From: Helicobacter pylori
Lineage (GTDB): Bacteria > Campylobacterota > Campylobacteria > Campylobacterales > Helicobacteraceae
Assembly (NCBI RefSeq): GCF_030323545.1
Contig: NZ_CP122954.1
Span: forward strand, 434,001 to 498,000
DNA length: 64,000 bases
Direction of reading: 5' to 3'
Shown here: positions 1 through 10,136 of the stretch, piece by piece
Position numbering within the stretch: position 1 is the stretch's first letter
Layout: every line of letters begins with the position of its first letter
Program-made: the position numbers and the translations under genes
The notes under the pieces: model-generated
What the model was told of the DNA's origin: nothing
Databases searched by the model: none
The model's input: the letters and a program-made list of their open reading frames with translations, nothing else

Positions 1-84
1 TTGCAAGCGGTGGGTAAAAAGCCTTTGAAAGCGAAGGATTATTTGAACGGCAAGCGTTTAAAAGTGGGCGGTATTCTAACATGA
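1..84 (+). CDS. fmt: Methionyl-tRNA formyltransferase, C-terminal fragment
   Basis: The first 81 bases are an open frame ending in TGA at 82-84, which overlaps the birA ATG as ATGA. The last residues read LKAKDYLNGKRLKVGGILT, which resembles the C-terminal tail of Fmt, the enzyme that formylates initiator Met-tRNA. In H. pylori fmt lies directly upstream of birA, and that order supports the call. Only about 27 codons are visible, so the identification rests on this tail and on gene order. Confidence 0.7.
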   Translation: MQAVGKKPLKAKDYLNGKRLKVGGILT

Positions 85-719
85 ACAAATGTGAAAAAAG
101 AGTTTTTGATAGCCTGCCTTCCACGCAAACCTATCTTTTAGAAAAGCTTAAAAACGATGGACTCAAAGCCCCCATTTTGATCTTGGCTAAAAACCAAAGC
201 GCCGGGATAGGCAGTAGGGGGAATATTTGGGAGGGTGTGAAAAGTGCTTTGACTTTTTCGCTCGCTTTAAACGCAAGCGATTTGCCTAACGATTTGCCCA
301 TGCAAGCGAACGCTTTGTATTTAGGGTTTTTATTCAAAGAAGTTTTAAAAGAGCTAGGCTCTCAAACCTGGCTGAAATGGCCTAACGACTTGTATTTAGG
401 GGATCAAAAAATAGGGGGCGTGCTGGTTAATGTTTATAAAGACATGCGGGTGTGCGGCATTGGCGTGAATAGGGTTTCAAAGAAGTGGGCATGTTTAGAT
501 ATTGGCGTAAGCGATGATTTGATTATAGAGGGCTTTTTAAAAAAAATAGAAGAAAATCTTTTTTGGGGGGAAGTTTTAAGTAAGTATGCGTTAGAATTTC
601 ATAGAAGCAACTCTTTTAGCTTCCATAATGATTGGGGCGAAGCGATGAGTTTGAAAGATGCGGAATTGTTAGAAGACGGCCGCATTTGCATTAAAGGTAA
701 GATTTATGACAGGATGTGA
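81..719 (+). CDS. birA: Biotin--[acetyl-CoA-carboxylase] ligase BirA (monofunctional)
   Basis: This ligase activates biotin as biotinyl-AMP and attaches it to the lysine of the biotin carboxyl carrier protein; the likely substrate is AccB at 58247-58720. The ATP/biotin-binding segment SAGIGSRGNIWEG lies near residues 40-52, and the family signature KWPNDLYLGDQKIGGVLVN lies near residues 99-117. At 212 residues it has no N-terminal helix-turn-helix, so it should be a group I ligase without the repressor role of E. coli BirA. It overlaps fmt by 4 bp at its start and ends just before parA, so the genes are probably cotranscribed. Confidence 0.93.
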   Translation: MNKCEKRVFDSLPSTQTYLLEKLKNDGLKAPILILAKNQSAGIGSRGNIWEGVKSALTFSLALNASDLPNDLPMQANALYLGFLFKEVLKELGSQTWLKWPNDLYLGDQKIGGVLVNVYKDMRVCGIGVNRVSKKWACLDIGVSDDLIIEGFLKKIEENLFWGEVLSKYALEFHRSNSFSFHNDWGEAMSLKDAELLEDGRICIKGKIYDRM

Positions 720-721
720 GT

Positions 722-1516
722 ATGATGAGTGAAATCATTGCAGTGGCTAATCAAAAAGGGGGTGTGGGCAAAACGACAACAGCGGTTAATTTATCGGCTT
801 CTTTAGCGGTGCATGAAAAAAAAATCTTGTTGATTGATTTTGACCCTCAAGCCAACGCCACTTCAAGCTTGGGTTTTAGGCGCGATAAAATTGATTATGA
901 TATTTATCATGTGCTGATTGGCCGTAAGCAAATTTCTCAAGTGATCTTAAAAACCCAAATGCCTTTTTTGGATCTAGTGCCTTCTAATTTGGGTTTAGCC
1001 GGGTTTGAAAAAACCTTTTATGATAGCCAAGATGAGAATAAACGAGGCGAACTCATGCTTAAAAACGCCTTAGAGAGCGTGGTGGGGCTTTATGATTATA
1101 TTATCATTGATTCCCCACCAGCTCTTGGGCCTCTCACGATCAATTCGCTTTCAGCAGCCCATTCGGTGATCATTCCTATCCAATGCGAATTTTTTGCCCT
1201 TGAGGGCACTAAATTATTGCTTAACACCATTAGAATGCTGCAAAAAAGCACGAACCCTAAGCTCAAAATCAGAGGTTTTTTACCCACAATGCATGTCCCT
1301 CAACTCAATTTGACCAAAGGGGTTTTAGCGGAATTGTTTAAGTATTTTGACTCAGAGTTTTTTAGAGATTCAACTACAGGAGAGTATATTATGATCCCTA
1401 AAAGCGTGAAATTAGCGGAATCGCCTAGTTTTGGTAAGCCTATCTTGCTCTATGATATTAAATCTAATGGCAGTATCGCTTATCAAAAATTAGCTCAAAG
1501 CATTCTTCAGGGGTAG
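722..1516 (+). CDS. soj: Chromosome partitioning ATPase ParA/Soj
   Basis: ParA-family ATPase that works with ParB to segregate chromosome origins. The N-terminal deviant Walker A motif [17 protein letters not shown] and the Walker B-like segments [11 protein letters not shown] and [11 protein letters not shown] are all present. From the ATG at 722 the protein has 264 residues, a usual Soj length. A GTG at 716 would add two residues, but the ATG has better spacing from the AGGATGTGAG purine stretch. The frame runs straight into parB with almost no gap, the usual parAB arrangement. The N-terminus begins next to the P-loop, so there is no N-terminal DNA-binding domain, as in chromosomal Soj proteins. 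Confidence 0.95.
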   Translation: MMSEIIAVANQKGGVGKTTTAVNLSASLAVHEKKILLIDFDPQANATSSLGFRRDKIDYDIYHVLIGRKQISQVILKTQMPFLDLVPSNLGLAGFEKTFYDSQDENKRGELMLKNALESVVGLYDYIIIDSPPALGPLTINSLSAAHSVIIPIQCEFFALEGTKLLLNTIRMLQKSTNPKLKIRGFLPTMHVPQLNLTKGVLAELFKYFDSEFFRDSTTGEYIMIPKSVKLAESPSFGKPILLYDIKSNGSIAYQKLAQSILQG

Positions 1517-1518
1517 TG

Positions 1519-2391
1519 ATGGCAAAAAATAAAGTGTTGGGTAGGGGTTTAGCGGATATTTTCCCTGAAATCAATGAAGTGTATGAGCAGGGTCTATATG
1601 AAAGAGCGAATCGGGTTGTGGAGCTTGGTATTGATGAGGTGATGCCTAATCCTTACCAGCCCAGAAAGGTCTTTAGCGAAGATTCTTTAGAAGAATTAGC
1701 GCAATCCATTAAAGAACATGGTTTGTTGCAACCGGTTTTAGTGGTGAGTGAGAACGGGCGTTACCATTTGATCGCTGGTGAAAGGCGCTTAAGAGCGAGC
1801 AAATTGGCTAAAATGCCTACGATTAAAGCGATTGTTGTGGATATTGAGCAAGAAAAAATGCGTGAAGTCGCCTTGATTGAAAATATCCAGCGCGAAGATT
1901 TAAACCCTTTAGAGTTGGCTAGATCTTATAAAGAATTGCTTGAAAGCTATCAAATGACCCAAGAAGAGCTGTCTAAAATCGTTAAAAAATCCAGAGCCCA
2001 TGTGGCTAATATCATGCGTTTATTGACGCTCTCTTCTAAGGTTCAAAACGCTCTTTTAGAAGAAAAAATCACTTCAGGGCATGCAAAAGTTTTGGTGGGT
2101 TTAGATGAAGAAAAACAAGAATTGATCTTAAATTCCATTATAGGGCAGAAACTCAGCGTGCGCCAAACAGAAGATTTAACGCGTGATTTTAAAATAAACG
2201 CAAATTTTGACAATAAAAAACATGGTTTCAAAGAAACCCAAACGCTCATCGCTGAAGATGAATTAGAGCGCTTTAATCAAAGTTTGTGGGATCGTTACAA
2301 GCTTAAAGCGGCTTTAAAAGGGAATAAAATCATTTTACGATGTTATGAAAATTCTCTTTTAGAGGCTTTTATGAAAAAAATGATGTCTTAA
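1519..2391 (+). CDS. parB: Chromosome partitioning protein ParB/Spo0J
   Basis: ParB binds parS sites near the origin and spreads along DNA as a CTP-dependent clamp. The N-terminal ParB domain carries the arginine patch GERRLRASK near residues 90-100 and the segment [18 protein letters not shown] central helix-turn-helix region follows at roughly residues 150-175, where [19 protein letters not shown] resembles a recognition helix. The C-terminal dimerisation region is less conserved. The protein has 290 residues from the ATG at 1519; a GTG at 1516 adds one Met and overlaps the soj stop. It is the second gene of the soj-parB pair. I did not find a convincing parS site in the window. Confidence 0.95.
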   Translation: MAKNKVLGRGLADIFPEINEVYEQGLYERANRVVELGIDEVMPNPYQPRKVFSEDSLEELAQSIKEHGLLQPVLVVSENGRYHLIAGERRLRASKLAKMPTIKAIVVDIEQEKMREVALIENIQREDLNPLELARSYKELLESYQMTQEELSKIVKKSRAHVANIMRLLTLSSKVQNALLEEKITSGHAKVLVGLDEEKQELILNSIIGQKLSVRQTEDLTRDFKINANFDNKKHGFKETQTLIAEDELERFNQSLWDRYKLKAALKGNKIILRCYENSLLEAFMKKMMS

Positions 2392-2424
2392 TGCTTAGAT
2401 ATTCTCAAACTTTAAGCGATTTTT

Positions 2425-2433
2425 TGTTAAGAT
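2425..2433 (+). promoter_or_regulatory. Extended -10 promoter candidate for the ATP synthase operon
   Basis: TGTTAAGAT is an extended -10 (TGn before TAAGAT). It follows a T-run in the 110-bp gap between parB and the first atp gene. H. pylori housekeeping promoters commonly have an extended -10 and periodic AT-rich upstream sequence instead of a clear -35 box. Confidence 0.5.
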
Positions 2434-2501
2434 AGAGTTAATGTTTTTATAACAAATGCGAGTTTCAAATATTTTATAGGATTTTAGGAAAGAAATAGGT
2501 C

Positions 2502-2936
2502 ATGAATATATCGGTTAACCCCTATTTAATGGCGGTCGTTTTTGTGGTGTTTGTGTTATTGTTGTGGGCGATGAATGTTTGGGTGTATAGACCTTTGTTG
2601 GCTTTTATGGATAACAGACAGGCAGAGATAAGGGATAGCTTGGCTAAAATCAAAACGGATAATGCCCAAAGCGTGGAGATTGGTCATCAAATTGAGACTC
2701 TTCTTAAGGAAGCGGCTGAAAAGCGTAGGGAAATGATAGCAGAAGCGATTCAAAAAGCCACAGAGTCCTATGACGCTGTGATCAAGCAAAAAGAGAACGA
2801 ACTCAATCAAGAGTTTGAAGCGTTTGCAAAGCAATTACAAAATGAAAAGCAAGTCTTAAAAGAGCAGTTGCAAGTGCAAATGCCGGTATTTGAGGACGAG
2901 TTAAACAAGCGTGTGGCTATGGGTTTAGGGAGTTGA
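2502..2936 (+). CDS. atpF': F1Fo ATP synthase subunit b' (AtpF')
   Basis: One of two b-type peripheral stalk subunits that hold the F1 head static against the Fo motor. One hydrophobic segment at about residues 7-28 anchors it in the inner membrane. The rest is a charged coiled coil rich in Lys, Glu and Gln. At 144 residues it lacks the C-terminal part that contacts delta, as is typical of b' subunits. It is first in the operon, three bases before atpF. Epsilonproteobacteria usually carry separate b and b' genes, so the pair reflects lineage and is not a recent duplication. The genes for subunits a and c are not in this window. Confidence 0.9.
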   Translation: MNISVNPYLMAVVFVVFVLLLWAMNVWVYRPLLAFMDNRQAEIRDSLAKIKTDNAQSVEIGHQIETLLKEAAEKRREMIAEAIQKATESYDAVIKQKENELNQEFEAFAKQLQNEKQVLKEQLQVQMPVFEDELNKRVAMGLGS

Positions 2937-2939
2937 TGG

Positions 2940-3455
2940 ATGTTTGTAGTTAAAATGGTGTTAGGGTTTTTGATCCTTTTAAGCCCTTTGTGCGCTACTG
3001 GATTGGATATTTCACAAACAGATATTATAGAGCGTTCTTTAAATTTCCTCTTATTTGCGGGGATTTTGTGGTATTTTCTGGCTAAAAAACTGCGTTCATT
3101 TTTACGCTCCAAAAGCCTTGAAATCTCCAAACGATTAGAAGAGATTCAAGCCCAACTCAAAGTGAGTAAAGAAAATAAGAAAAAACTCTTAAAAGAATTA
3201 GAGCAAGCCAAAGAAAAAGCAGAATTGATTATTTCTGATGCGAATAAAGAAGCTTACACGATCACGCAAAAATACGAATTGCAAACCAAAATGGATGTGG
3301 AAAATTTGATCAAAAATTCTAAGGTGTTGATGGATTTAGAAGTTAAAAAGATCAAAAGAGAGCTGGTTGAAAGCGTTTTTAAAGATCTAAGAGAGAGCAA
3401 AAAAGTCTCTTTCAATGCGCAAGATTGCGTGAATATTTTGAAACAAAGGCTTTAA
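2940..3455 (+). CDS. atpF: F1Fo ATP synthase subunit b (AtpF)
   Basis: Peripheral stalk subunit that pairs with b'. The N-terminus is hydrophobic and signal-like (residues 3-20). A second hydrophobic stretch at about 34-48 ([17 protein letters not shown]) is the membrane anchor. After it comes a long alpha-helical coiled coil to the C-terminus at residue 171. In epsilonproteobacteria b often carries such an N-terminal extension that may be cleaved. The stop codon is directly followed by the atpH start, which suggests translational coupling. The start is the ATG three bases after the atpF' stop. Confidence 0.9.
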   Translation: MFVVKMVLGFLILLSPLCATGLDISQTDIIERSLNFLLFAGILWYFLAKKLRSFLRSKSLEISKRLEEIQAQLKVSKENKKKLLKELEQAKEKAELIISDANKEAYTITQKYELQTKMDVENLIKNSKVLMDLEVKKIKRELVESVFKDLRESKKVSFNAQDCVNILKQRL

Positions 3456-3998
3456 ATGCAAGATTTAAAAGTGATCTCCAAGCATTATGCTAAGGCGTTG
3501 AAAAACCACACTAAAGGCGATTTAGCGTTATTAGAAGAAAATGTTGTGGGGCTTAAAAATGTGGCAGAAGCCATAAGACGGCACAAACTCAACCAGGTGC
3601 TAGCCCATGTTTCTTTAAAAGTTAAAAAAGAGATTGTATTTGAAATCTTAGAAAAAATAACTTCTACAAAAGCATGTTCAGTGTTAAAGCCTGTAATGGA
3701 AGTGGTGTTAAAAAATAACAGGCTTGATGTGTTGGAATTGATCACTGAAGAGCTGTCTTTTGATTCTAAAAAGACTTTAGAAGCCACGCTTTTAGTCCCA
3801 GAAAAGCTTGAAAATAATGAACTAGAATCTGTGCAGCAAAAATTGCAAGCTCGTTTTAACGCTCCTGTAGAAATCACTCAAGACACTTGGTCTAAAAAAG
3901 GGGTTTCTTTGAGCGTTTCAAGCCTGGATTTAGAAATAGGCTTTTCTAAAGAATATATTTTAAAGAAAATAGAAAAACAGGTTATTCAATCTATTTAA
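3456..3998 (+). CDS. atpH: F1Fo ATP synthase subunit delta (AtpH)
   Basis: Delta (OSCP-like) sits on top of F1 and links the alpha3beta3 head to the b/b' stalk. The 180 residues have the family plan: an N-terminal helical bundle (about 1-105), then a conserved C-terminal region with [20 protein letters not shown] near residues 135-155 and a final Ile/Leu/Lys-rich helix. Sequence conservation is low, as usual for delta, so the call relies strongly on its place between atpF and atpA. A clear AAGGAG Shine-Dalgarno for atpA follows the stop. Confidence 0.93.
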   Translation: MQDLKVISKHYAKALKNHTKGDLALLEENVVGLKNVAEAIRRHKLNQVLAHVSLKVKKEIVFEILEKITSTKACSVLKPVMEVVLKNNRLDVLELITEELSFDSKKTLEATLLVPEKLENNELESVQQKLQARFNAPVEITQDTWSKKGVSLSVSSLDLEIGFSKEYILKKIEKQVIQSI

Positions 3999-4020
3999 TC
4001 AATCTAAGGAGATAAAGATA

Positions 4021-5532
4021 ATGTCCCAACTAAAATTGGAAGAAATCAGCTCGGTTATTGAAGAAAAAATCAAGAATTTTGAACTTGATTGCGATATGGC
4101 TGAAGTAGGAAAAGTCGTTTCATACGCTGATGGTGTGGCTAAGGTTTATGGCTTAAATGGTGTGATGTCGTATGAAGTGCTGGAGTTTGAAACAGGGGAT
4201 AAAGGCGTTGCGGCTAACTTAGAAGAAGATAGCGTTGGCGTGATTGTGTTTGGTTTTGGCAACAATATTAAAGAGGGGACTGGCGTTAAACGCACGAAGA
4301 ATTTGATGAAAGTTCCTGTTGGCGATGCGGTTGTGGGGCGTGTGTTGAACGCTTTGGGTGAGCCTATTGATGGCAAGGGTGAGGTAGAAACGAATGAATT
4401 TAGTCTCATCGAGCAAAAAGCCCCAGGCATTATGGACAGAAAATCCGTGCATGAGCCTTTACAAACAGGCATTAAAGCCATTGATGCGTTGGTGCCTATT
4501 GGGCGTGGGCAAAGGGAATTGATCATTGGGGATAAACAAACCGGTAAAACCACCGTAGCGATCGATGCGATCATTAACCAAAAAGGGCAAAATGTGATCT
4601 GTATCTATGTGGCTATTGGGCAAAAAGAATCCACTGTCGCGCAAGTGGTCCGCAAATTAGAAGAATACGGAGCGATGGAATACAGCGTTGTGATTAACGC
4701 TTCGGCTTCAGATTCAGCTGCAATGCAATATTTAGCCCCTTATTCAGGTGTGGCTATGGGGGAATACTTTAGAGATCATGCCCGCCATGCCCTAATCATT
4801 TATGATGATTTGAGTAAGCATGCTGTCGCTTACAGAGAAATTTCTTTGATTTTGAGAAGACCCCCAGGTAGGGAGGCTTTTCCTGGAGATGTGTTTTATA
4901 TCCACTCACGGCTTTTAGAAAGAGCGGCTAAACTTTGCGATGAAAAGGGTGCGGGTTCTTTGACCGCGCTCCCTATTGTGGAAACTCAAGCGGGCGATGT
5001 TTCAGCCTATATCCCTACGAATATCATTTCTATTACAGACGGGCAAATTTTCTTAGAAACGGATTTGTTTTATTCAGGGATCCGCCCGGCTATCAATGTG
5101 GGCTTGTCGGTTTCAAGGGTTGGAGGGGCCGCTCAAATCAAAGCGACCAAGCAGGTTTCAGGGACTTTACGCTTAGATTTAGCGCAATACAGAGAGTTGC
5201 AAGCCTTCACGCAATTCGCTTCTGATTTAGATGAAGCGAGTAAAAAGCAATTAGAAAGGGGGCAACGCATGGTGGAAGTGCTGAAACAAGCCCCTTATTC
5301 GCCCTTGCCTATTGAAAAGCAAGTGGTCATTATTTATGCTGGGGCTAAGGGCTTTTTAGACAGCGTGAGCGTAAAAAAAGTCGTGGATTTTGAAGAGCAA
5401 CTGCACCCTTTCTTGGAAGCAAAATACCCCCAAGTTTTAGAAGAAATCCACACTAAAAAAGCGCTAGATAAGGATTTGGAAGCCATGCTAAGAAAAGTCT
5501 TAGAGGAATTTAAGCTCACTTATAGCGAGTAG
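4021..5532 (+). CDS. atpA: F1Fo ATP synthase subunit alpha (AtpA)
   Basis: Non-catalytic nucleotide-binding subunit of F1. The Walker A motif GDKQTGKTT lies near residues 170-178, the Walker B-like segment [13 protein letters not shown] near 260, and the family signature includes the [20 protein letters not shown] region near residues 283-302. Its 503 residues are the usual alpha length. The catalytic arginine finger is expected in the [18 protein letters not shown] segment near 360-377. A strong AAGGAG ribosome binding site precedes the ATG. The gene is intact and highly conserved. Confidence 0.98.
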   Translation: MSQLKLEEISSVIEEKIKNFELDCDMAEVGKVVSYADGVAKVYGLNGVMSYEVLEFETGDKGVAANLEEDSVGVIVFGFGNNIKEGTGVKRTKNLMKVPVGDAVVGRVLNALGEPIDGKGEVETNEFSLIEQKAPGIMDRKSVHEPLQTGIKAIDALVPIGRGQRELIIGDKQTGKTTVAIDAIINQKGQNVICIYVAIGQKESTVAQVVRKLEEYGAMEYSVVINASASDSAAMQYLAPYSGVAMGEYFRDHARHALIIYDDLSKHAVAYREISLILRRPPGREAFPGDVFYIHSRLLERAAKLCDEKGAGSLTALPIVETQAGDVSAYIPTNIISITDGQIFLETDLFYSGIRPAINVGLSVSRVGGAAQIKATKQVSGTLRLDLAQYRELQAFTQFASDLDEASKKQLERGQRMVEVLKQAPYSPLPIEKQVVIIYAGAKGFLDSVSVKKVVDFEEQLHPFLEAKYPQVLEEIHTKKALDKDLEAMLRKVLEEFKLTYSE

Positions 5533-5546
5533 GAGACGGCTAGAAT

Positions 5547-6452
5547 ATGGCGAATTTAAGAGACATTAGAAAGAAAATTGGAAGCGTTAAAAACACGCAA
5601 AAAATCACGCATGCGATGAAACTCGTTTCCACTTCCAAGCTAAGAAAAGCTGAAGAAGTTGCAAGAAATTCCAGAGCGTATGCACTGAAACTAGACGCTG
5701 TGTTTGATGATGTGCTATCCAAGATGAAAAATCAAGGGATTGAAGACATTCAAAGCAAGTATTTTAGGGAACTAGAAAGACTTGAAATCAAAAAAGTGGA
5801 TATTATTTTTATCACAGCCGATAAGGGGCTTTGTGGGGGTTTTAACACCAATACCATTAAAAAAGTTTTAGCATGCACGAATGAATACAAAGAAAAAGAC
5901 ATTAAAGTGCGTTTGCGCGGTATTGGTAAAAAGGGTAATGAGTATTTTAGCTTTAACGGGATAGAGGTTTTAGACAAGATCAATAATTTGAGTTCTATGC
6001 CTAATTATGAACGCGCGCAGGAATTCATGAAAAAAGTGGTAGAGGATTATTTGAGCGGGAAAACCGATAAGGTCATCATCATTCATAATGGCTTTAAAAA
6101 CATGATCACTCAAGAAATAAGAGTCAAAACAATTTTGCCTATTGGGTATAAAATCATCCACCAAAACCCCCAGCCTAATGAGGTGCAAGAGACTATTACT
6201 AGTGAGCCAAGCGGGAGTGAAGATGAAATTTTAGACTCTTTGGCAGAAAAATATGTGGAGTATAGTTTATACTATGCTTTGATTGATTCTTTAGCCGCAG
6301 AGCATAGCGCTAGAATGCAGGCTATGGATACAGCGACAAATAACGCTAAAGATTTGGTTAAAACTTTAACTATTTCTTATAATAAAGCCAGACAAGAGGC
6401 GATTACGACCGAGCTAGTAGAAATCAATGCAGGCGTAGAAGCCCTAAAATAA
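5547..6452 (+). CDS. atpG: F1Fo ATP synthase subunit gamma (AtpG)
   Basis: Gamma is the rotating central stalk inside the alpha3beta3 ring. The N-terminal helix [20 protein letters not shown] and the C-terminal helix containing [13 protein letters not shown] form the characteristic antiparallel coiled coil. The central Rossmann-like domain contains [15 protein letters not shown] near residues 90-104. Length is 301 residues, slightly above the E. coli protein, in line with epsilonproteobacterial relatives. It is preceded by AGGAG and lies between atpA and atpD in the standard order. Confidence 0.97.
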   Translation: MANLRDIRKKIGSVKNTQKITHAMKLVSTSKLRKAEEVARNSRAYALKLDAVFDDVLSKMKNQGIEDIQSKYFRELERLEIKKVDIIFITADKGLCGGFNTNTIKKVLACTNEYKEKDIKVRLRGIGKKGNEYFSFNGIEVLDKINNLSSMPNYERAQEFMKKVVEDYLSGKTDKVIIIHNGFKNMITQEIRVKTILPIGYKIIHQNPQPNEVQETITSEPSGSEDEILDSLAEKYVEYSLYYALIDSLAAEHSARMQAMDTATNNAKDLVKTLTISYNKARQEAITTELVEINAGVEALK

Positions 6453-6465
6453 AAATTACATTTAA

Positions 6466-7881
<1,416 letters not shown>

Positions 7882-7891
7882 GGGTTTTGCC

Positions 7892-8263
7892 ATGGCTTTG
7901 TTGAAAATTAGTGTGGTAGTTCCTGAGGGGGAAGTTTATACAGGAGAGGTTAAAAGCGTTGTGTTGCCAGGAGTTGAAGGGGAATTTGGGGTGCTTTATG
8001 GGCATAGCAACATGATCACCTTGCTTCAAGCGGGAGTGGTTGAGATTGAAACCGAAAACCAAAAAGAGCACATTGCGATCAATTGGGGCTATGCAGAAGT
8101 CACTAATGAACGCGTGGATATTTTAGCCGATGGGGCGGTCTTTATTAAAAAAGGATCAGACGACAGAGATGATGCTATCTCTAGGGCTAAAAAGCTTTTA
8201 GAGGACGCAAGCTCTGACAGGTTAGCGGTCTCTAGCGTGCTGGCTAAGATTGAGTCTCTTTAA
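7892..8263 (+). CDS. atpC: F1Fo ATP synthase subunit epsilon (AtpC)
   Basis: Epsilon binds gamma and the c-ring in the rotor and can inhibit ATP hydrolysis. The N-terminal beta-sandwich holds the family pattern GVEGEFGVLYGHSNMITLL near residues 28-46, followed by GYAEVTNERVDILAD near 69-83. A short C-terminal helical pair (about 95-123) completes the 123 residues. It is the last gene of the atp operon. The tolQ-like gene starts 10 bases after its stop, so transcription may continue into the tol genes. Confidence 0.95.
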   Translation: MALLKISVVVPEGEVYTGEVKSVVLPGVEGEFGVLYGHSNMITLLQAGVVEIETENQKEHIAINWGYAEVTNERVDILADGAVFIKKGSDDRDDAISRAKKLLEDASSDRLAVSSVLAKIESL

Positions 8264-8273
8264 GGGGATAATC

Positions 8274-8843
8274 ATGTTAGATTCAATCGTTTATTTTTTC
8301 AATAAGAGCGGGTTTGTTACCACGCTTGTTTTAGTTTGGATTTCGCTTTATTTGGTGATGACTTTATGGGTCTTTTTGTATAAAAGCATTGTGTTAAAGA
8401 TTGAACTCAAGCGCGAGATGCAATCTTTGTCTAACATTCTTAATGGAGTGCAAGACGCTCCAGAGCATTTTATGTTTAATAAAAAAAGAAATGATGAGAC
8501 CAAAAGGTATTCTAATGAATTGTTGCAGGCTTGGAAACATCAAGTTCTTAAGCAAAGCACGACGGGTTTAGTGGTGTTGAGCATCATCTCTTCTACAGCC
8601 CCTTTTATTGGTTTGTTTGGGACGGTGGTTGAGATTTTAGAAGCGTTTAACAATTTGGGTGCATTAGGTCAAGCTTCTTTTGGGGTGATCGCACCCATTA
8701 TTTCTAAGGCTCTTATCGCCACCGCTGCAGGGATTTTAGCGGCCATTCCAGCCTATTCTTTTTACTTGATTTTAAAACGCAAGGTGTATGATTTATCGGT
8801 TTATGTGCAGATGCAAGTGGATATTTTGTCTTCTAAAAAATAA
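8274..8843 (+). CDS. tolQ: MotA/TolQ/ExbB proton channel family protein, TolQ-like
   Basis: Inner-membrane proton channel component that powers TolA to maintain the outer membrane, likely with the TolR-like product next to it. Three hydrophobic segments can be seen: about residues 7-30, 99-125 and 140-168. The conserved family segment SIISSTAPFIGLFGTVVEIL marks the start of the TolQ/ExbB pore domain. The ATG at 8274 follows AAGGGG and gives 189 residues. An upstream TTG at 8250 is still inside atpC and is unlikely. It was first annotated as exbB in H. pylori; the adjacent tolB and pal make a Tol role more likely. Confidence 0.88.
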   Translation: MLDSIVYFFNKSGFVTTLVLVWISLYLVMTLWVFLYKSIVLKIELKREMQSLSNILNGVQDAPEHFMFNKKRNDETKRYSNELLQAWKHQVLKQSTTGLVVLSIISSTAPFIGLFGTVVEILEAFNNLGALGQASFGVIAPIISKALIATAAGILAAIPAYSFYLILKRKVYDLSVYVQMQVDILSSKK

Positions 8844-8894
8844 AGCTTTAAGGGGATTTTATAAATATCTTAAATAGGGAGTTAGAAGGTTTTT

Positions 8895-9296
8895 ATGAAT
8901 TATGATAACTATTGGGATGAAGACAAGCCAGAACTCAATATCACGCCTTTAGTGGATGTGATGCTTGTTTTATTGGCTATTCTTATGGTAACTACGCCCA
9001 CTCTCACTTATAAAGAAGAGATTGCTTTGCCTTCTGGTTCAAAAACTGCTAGAGCCACTCAAGATAAAATGATAGAGATTCGCATGGATAAAGACGCAAA
9101 AATCTATATAGATAGTCAAACCTATGAATACAACTCCTTCCCGGATACTTTTAACTTGCTTTCTAAGAAATACGATAAAGATACTAGGGTTAGTATCCGT
9201 GCGGACAAACGATTGACTTATGACAAAGTGATTTATTTGTTAAAAACGATTAAAGAAGCGGGTTTTTTAAAAGTTTCTTTAATCACAAGTCCTTAA
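8895..9296 (+). CDS. tolR: ExbD/TolR family biopolymer transport protein, TolR-like
   Basis: Partner of TolQ. It has one transmembrane helix at about residues 18-38, where NITPLVDVMLVLLAILMV contains the conserved Asp that carries protons in ExbD/TolR proteins. The remaining residues form a periplasmic domain typical of TolR, ending with KVIYLLKTIKEAGFLKVSLIT. Length is 133 residues, normal for the family. AAGG precedes the ATG. Gene order tolQ-tolR-tolA-tolB-pal supports assignment to the Tol-Pal system over the TonB system, although sequence alone does not separate ExbD from TolR firmly. Confidence 0.88.
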   Translation: MNYDNYWDEDKPELNITPLVDVMLVLLAILMVTTPTLTYKEEIALPSGSKTARATQDKMIEIRMDKDAKIYIDSQTYEYNSFPDTFNLLSKKYDKDTRVSIRADKRLTYDKVIYLLKTIKEAGFLKVSLITSP

Positions 9297-9314
9297 AAAG
9301 CAAGGCTAATTTGC

Positions 9315-10136
9315 ATGAGTAAGAGCGCGATCTTTGTTGTTTCTGGCTTTTTAGCGTTCTTGCTCTATGCTTTGTTATTATATGGTTTGTTGCTAGAAAG
9401 GCATAATAAAGAAGCGGAGAAAATCCTTTTGGATTTGGGCAAAAAAAACGAACAAGTCATTGATTTGAATTTAGAAGATGTGCCAAGCGATGAAAAAAAA
9501 GATGAAAAAGCTGAAAAAGTAGAAGAGAAAAAAGATGAAAAAGCAGTTGAAAAAAATATAACTGATAAGGAGAGCGATTTTGTTGATCCTAAAGAACAAG
9601 AAGAAAGCCTTGAAAATATTTTTTCTTCACTCAATGATTTTCAAGAAAAGACAGACACAAACGCTCAAAAAGATGAGCAAAAAAATGAGCAAGAAGAAGA
9701 GCAAAGGCGTTTAAAAGAGCAGCAACGCTTAAGAAAAAACCAAAAAAATCAAGAGATATTGAAAGGTTTGCAACAGAATTTGGATCAATTCGCGCAAAAA
9801 CTAGAAAGCGTTAAAAACAAGACTTTAGATTTGCAAATTCCTAAACAAGATGGGGTTGATGAAAAAGCCTATCAAGAGTGGTATGCTCAAATCTATCAGA
9901 TTTTATATAAAGGTTGGAAAGGGGTTTTTTACCACAAGGCTTCAGTGAGCGCGCTGATTATGATCACTAAAGATGGAGAGTTTGATTATACCATTCTTAG
10001 CTACTCCGATTTTAAGGATTATAACAAGAGTGTGATGACCCTTTTAAATGATTTAAAGAAAGTGGATTTTCCCCCATATCCTGGAGGAAACATGATTTCT
10101 ATTCAAGTTAATTTCACCACTAAGGAAGAACAATGA
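9315..10136 (+). CDS. tolA: TolA/TonB-like periplasm-spanning energy transducer
   Basis: Predicted link between the inner-membrane TolQR motor and TolB/Pal. An N-terminal transmembrane helix (about residues 5-26) is followed by a long, highly charged Lys/Glu/Gln helical region (about 28-165) with repeats such as KKDEKAEKVEEKKDEKA. A compact C-terminal domain (about 180-273) contains YQIWY-like spacing and PPYPGGN, similar to TolA/TonB C-terminal domains. Low-complexity charged DNA makes this a fast-evolving gene. It overlaps tolB by 4 bp (ATGA). The name tolA is inferred from architecture and context; the sequence itself is divergent. Confidence 0.82.
   Translation: MSKSAIFVVSGFLAFLLYALLLYGLLLERHNKEAEKILLDLGKKNEQVIDLNLEDVPSDEKKDEKAEKVEEKKDEKAVEKNITDKESDFVDPKEQEESLENIFSSLNDFQEKTDTNAQKDEQKNEQEEEQRRLKEQQRLRKNQKNQEILKGLQQNLDQFAQKLESVKNKTLDLQIPKQDGVDEKAYQEWYAQIYQILYKGWKGVFYHKASVSALIMITKDGEFDYTILSYSDFKDYNKSVMTLLNDLKKVDFPPYPGGNMISIQVNFTTKEEQ

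Noticed and set aside
8250-8273. TTG start of tolQ inside atpC
   Set aside because: The ATG at 8274 follows AAGGGG and gives the usual 189 residues; the TTG lacks spacing.
9480-9720. Frameshift suspected in tolA from A-runs
   Set aside because: The frame stays open from the membrane helix to the C-terminal domain; the A-runs only encode Lys/Glu repeats.
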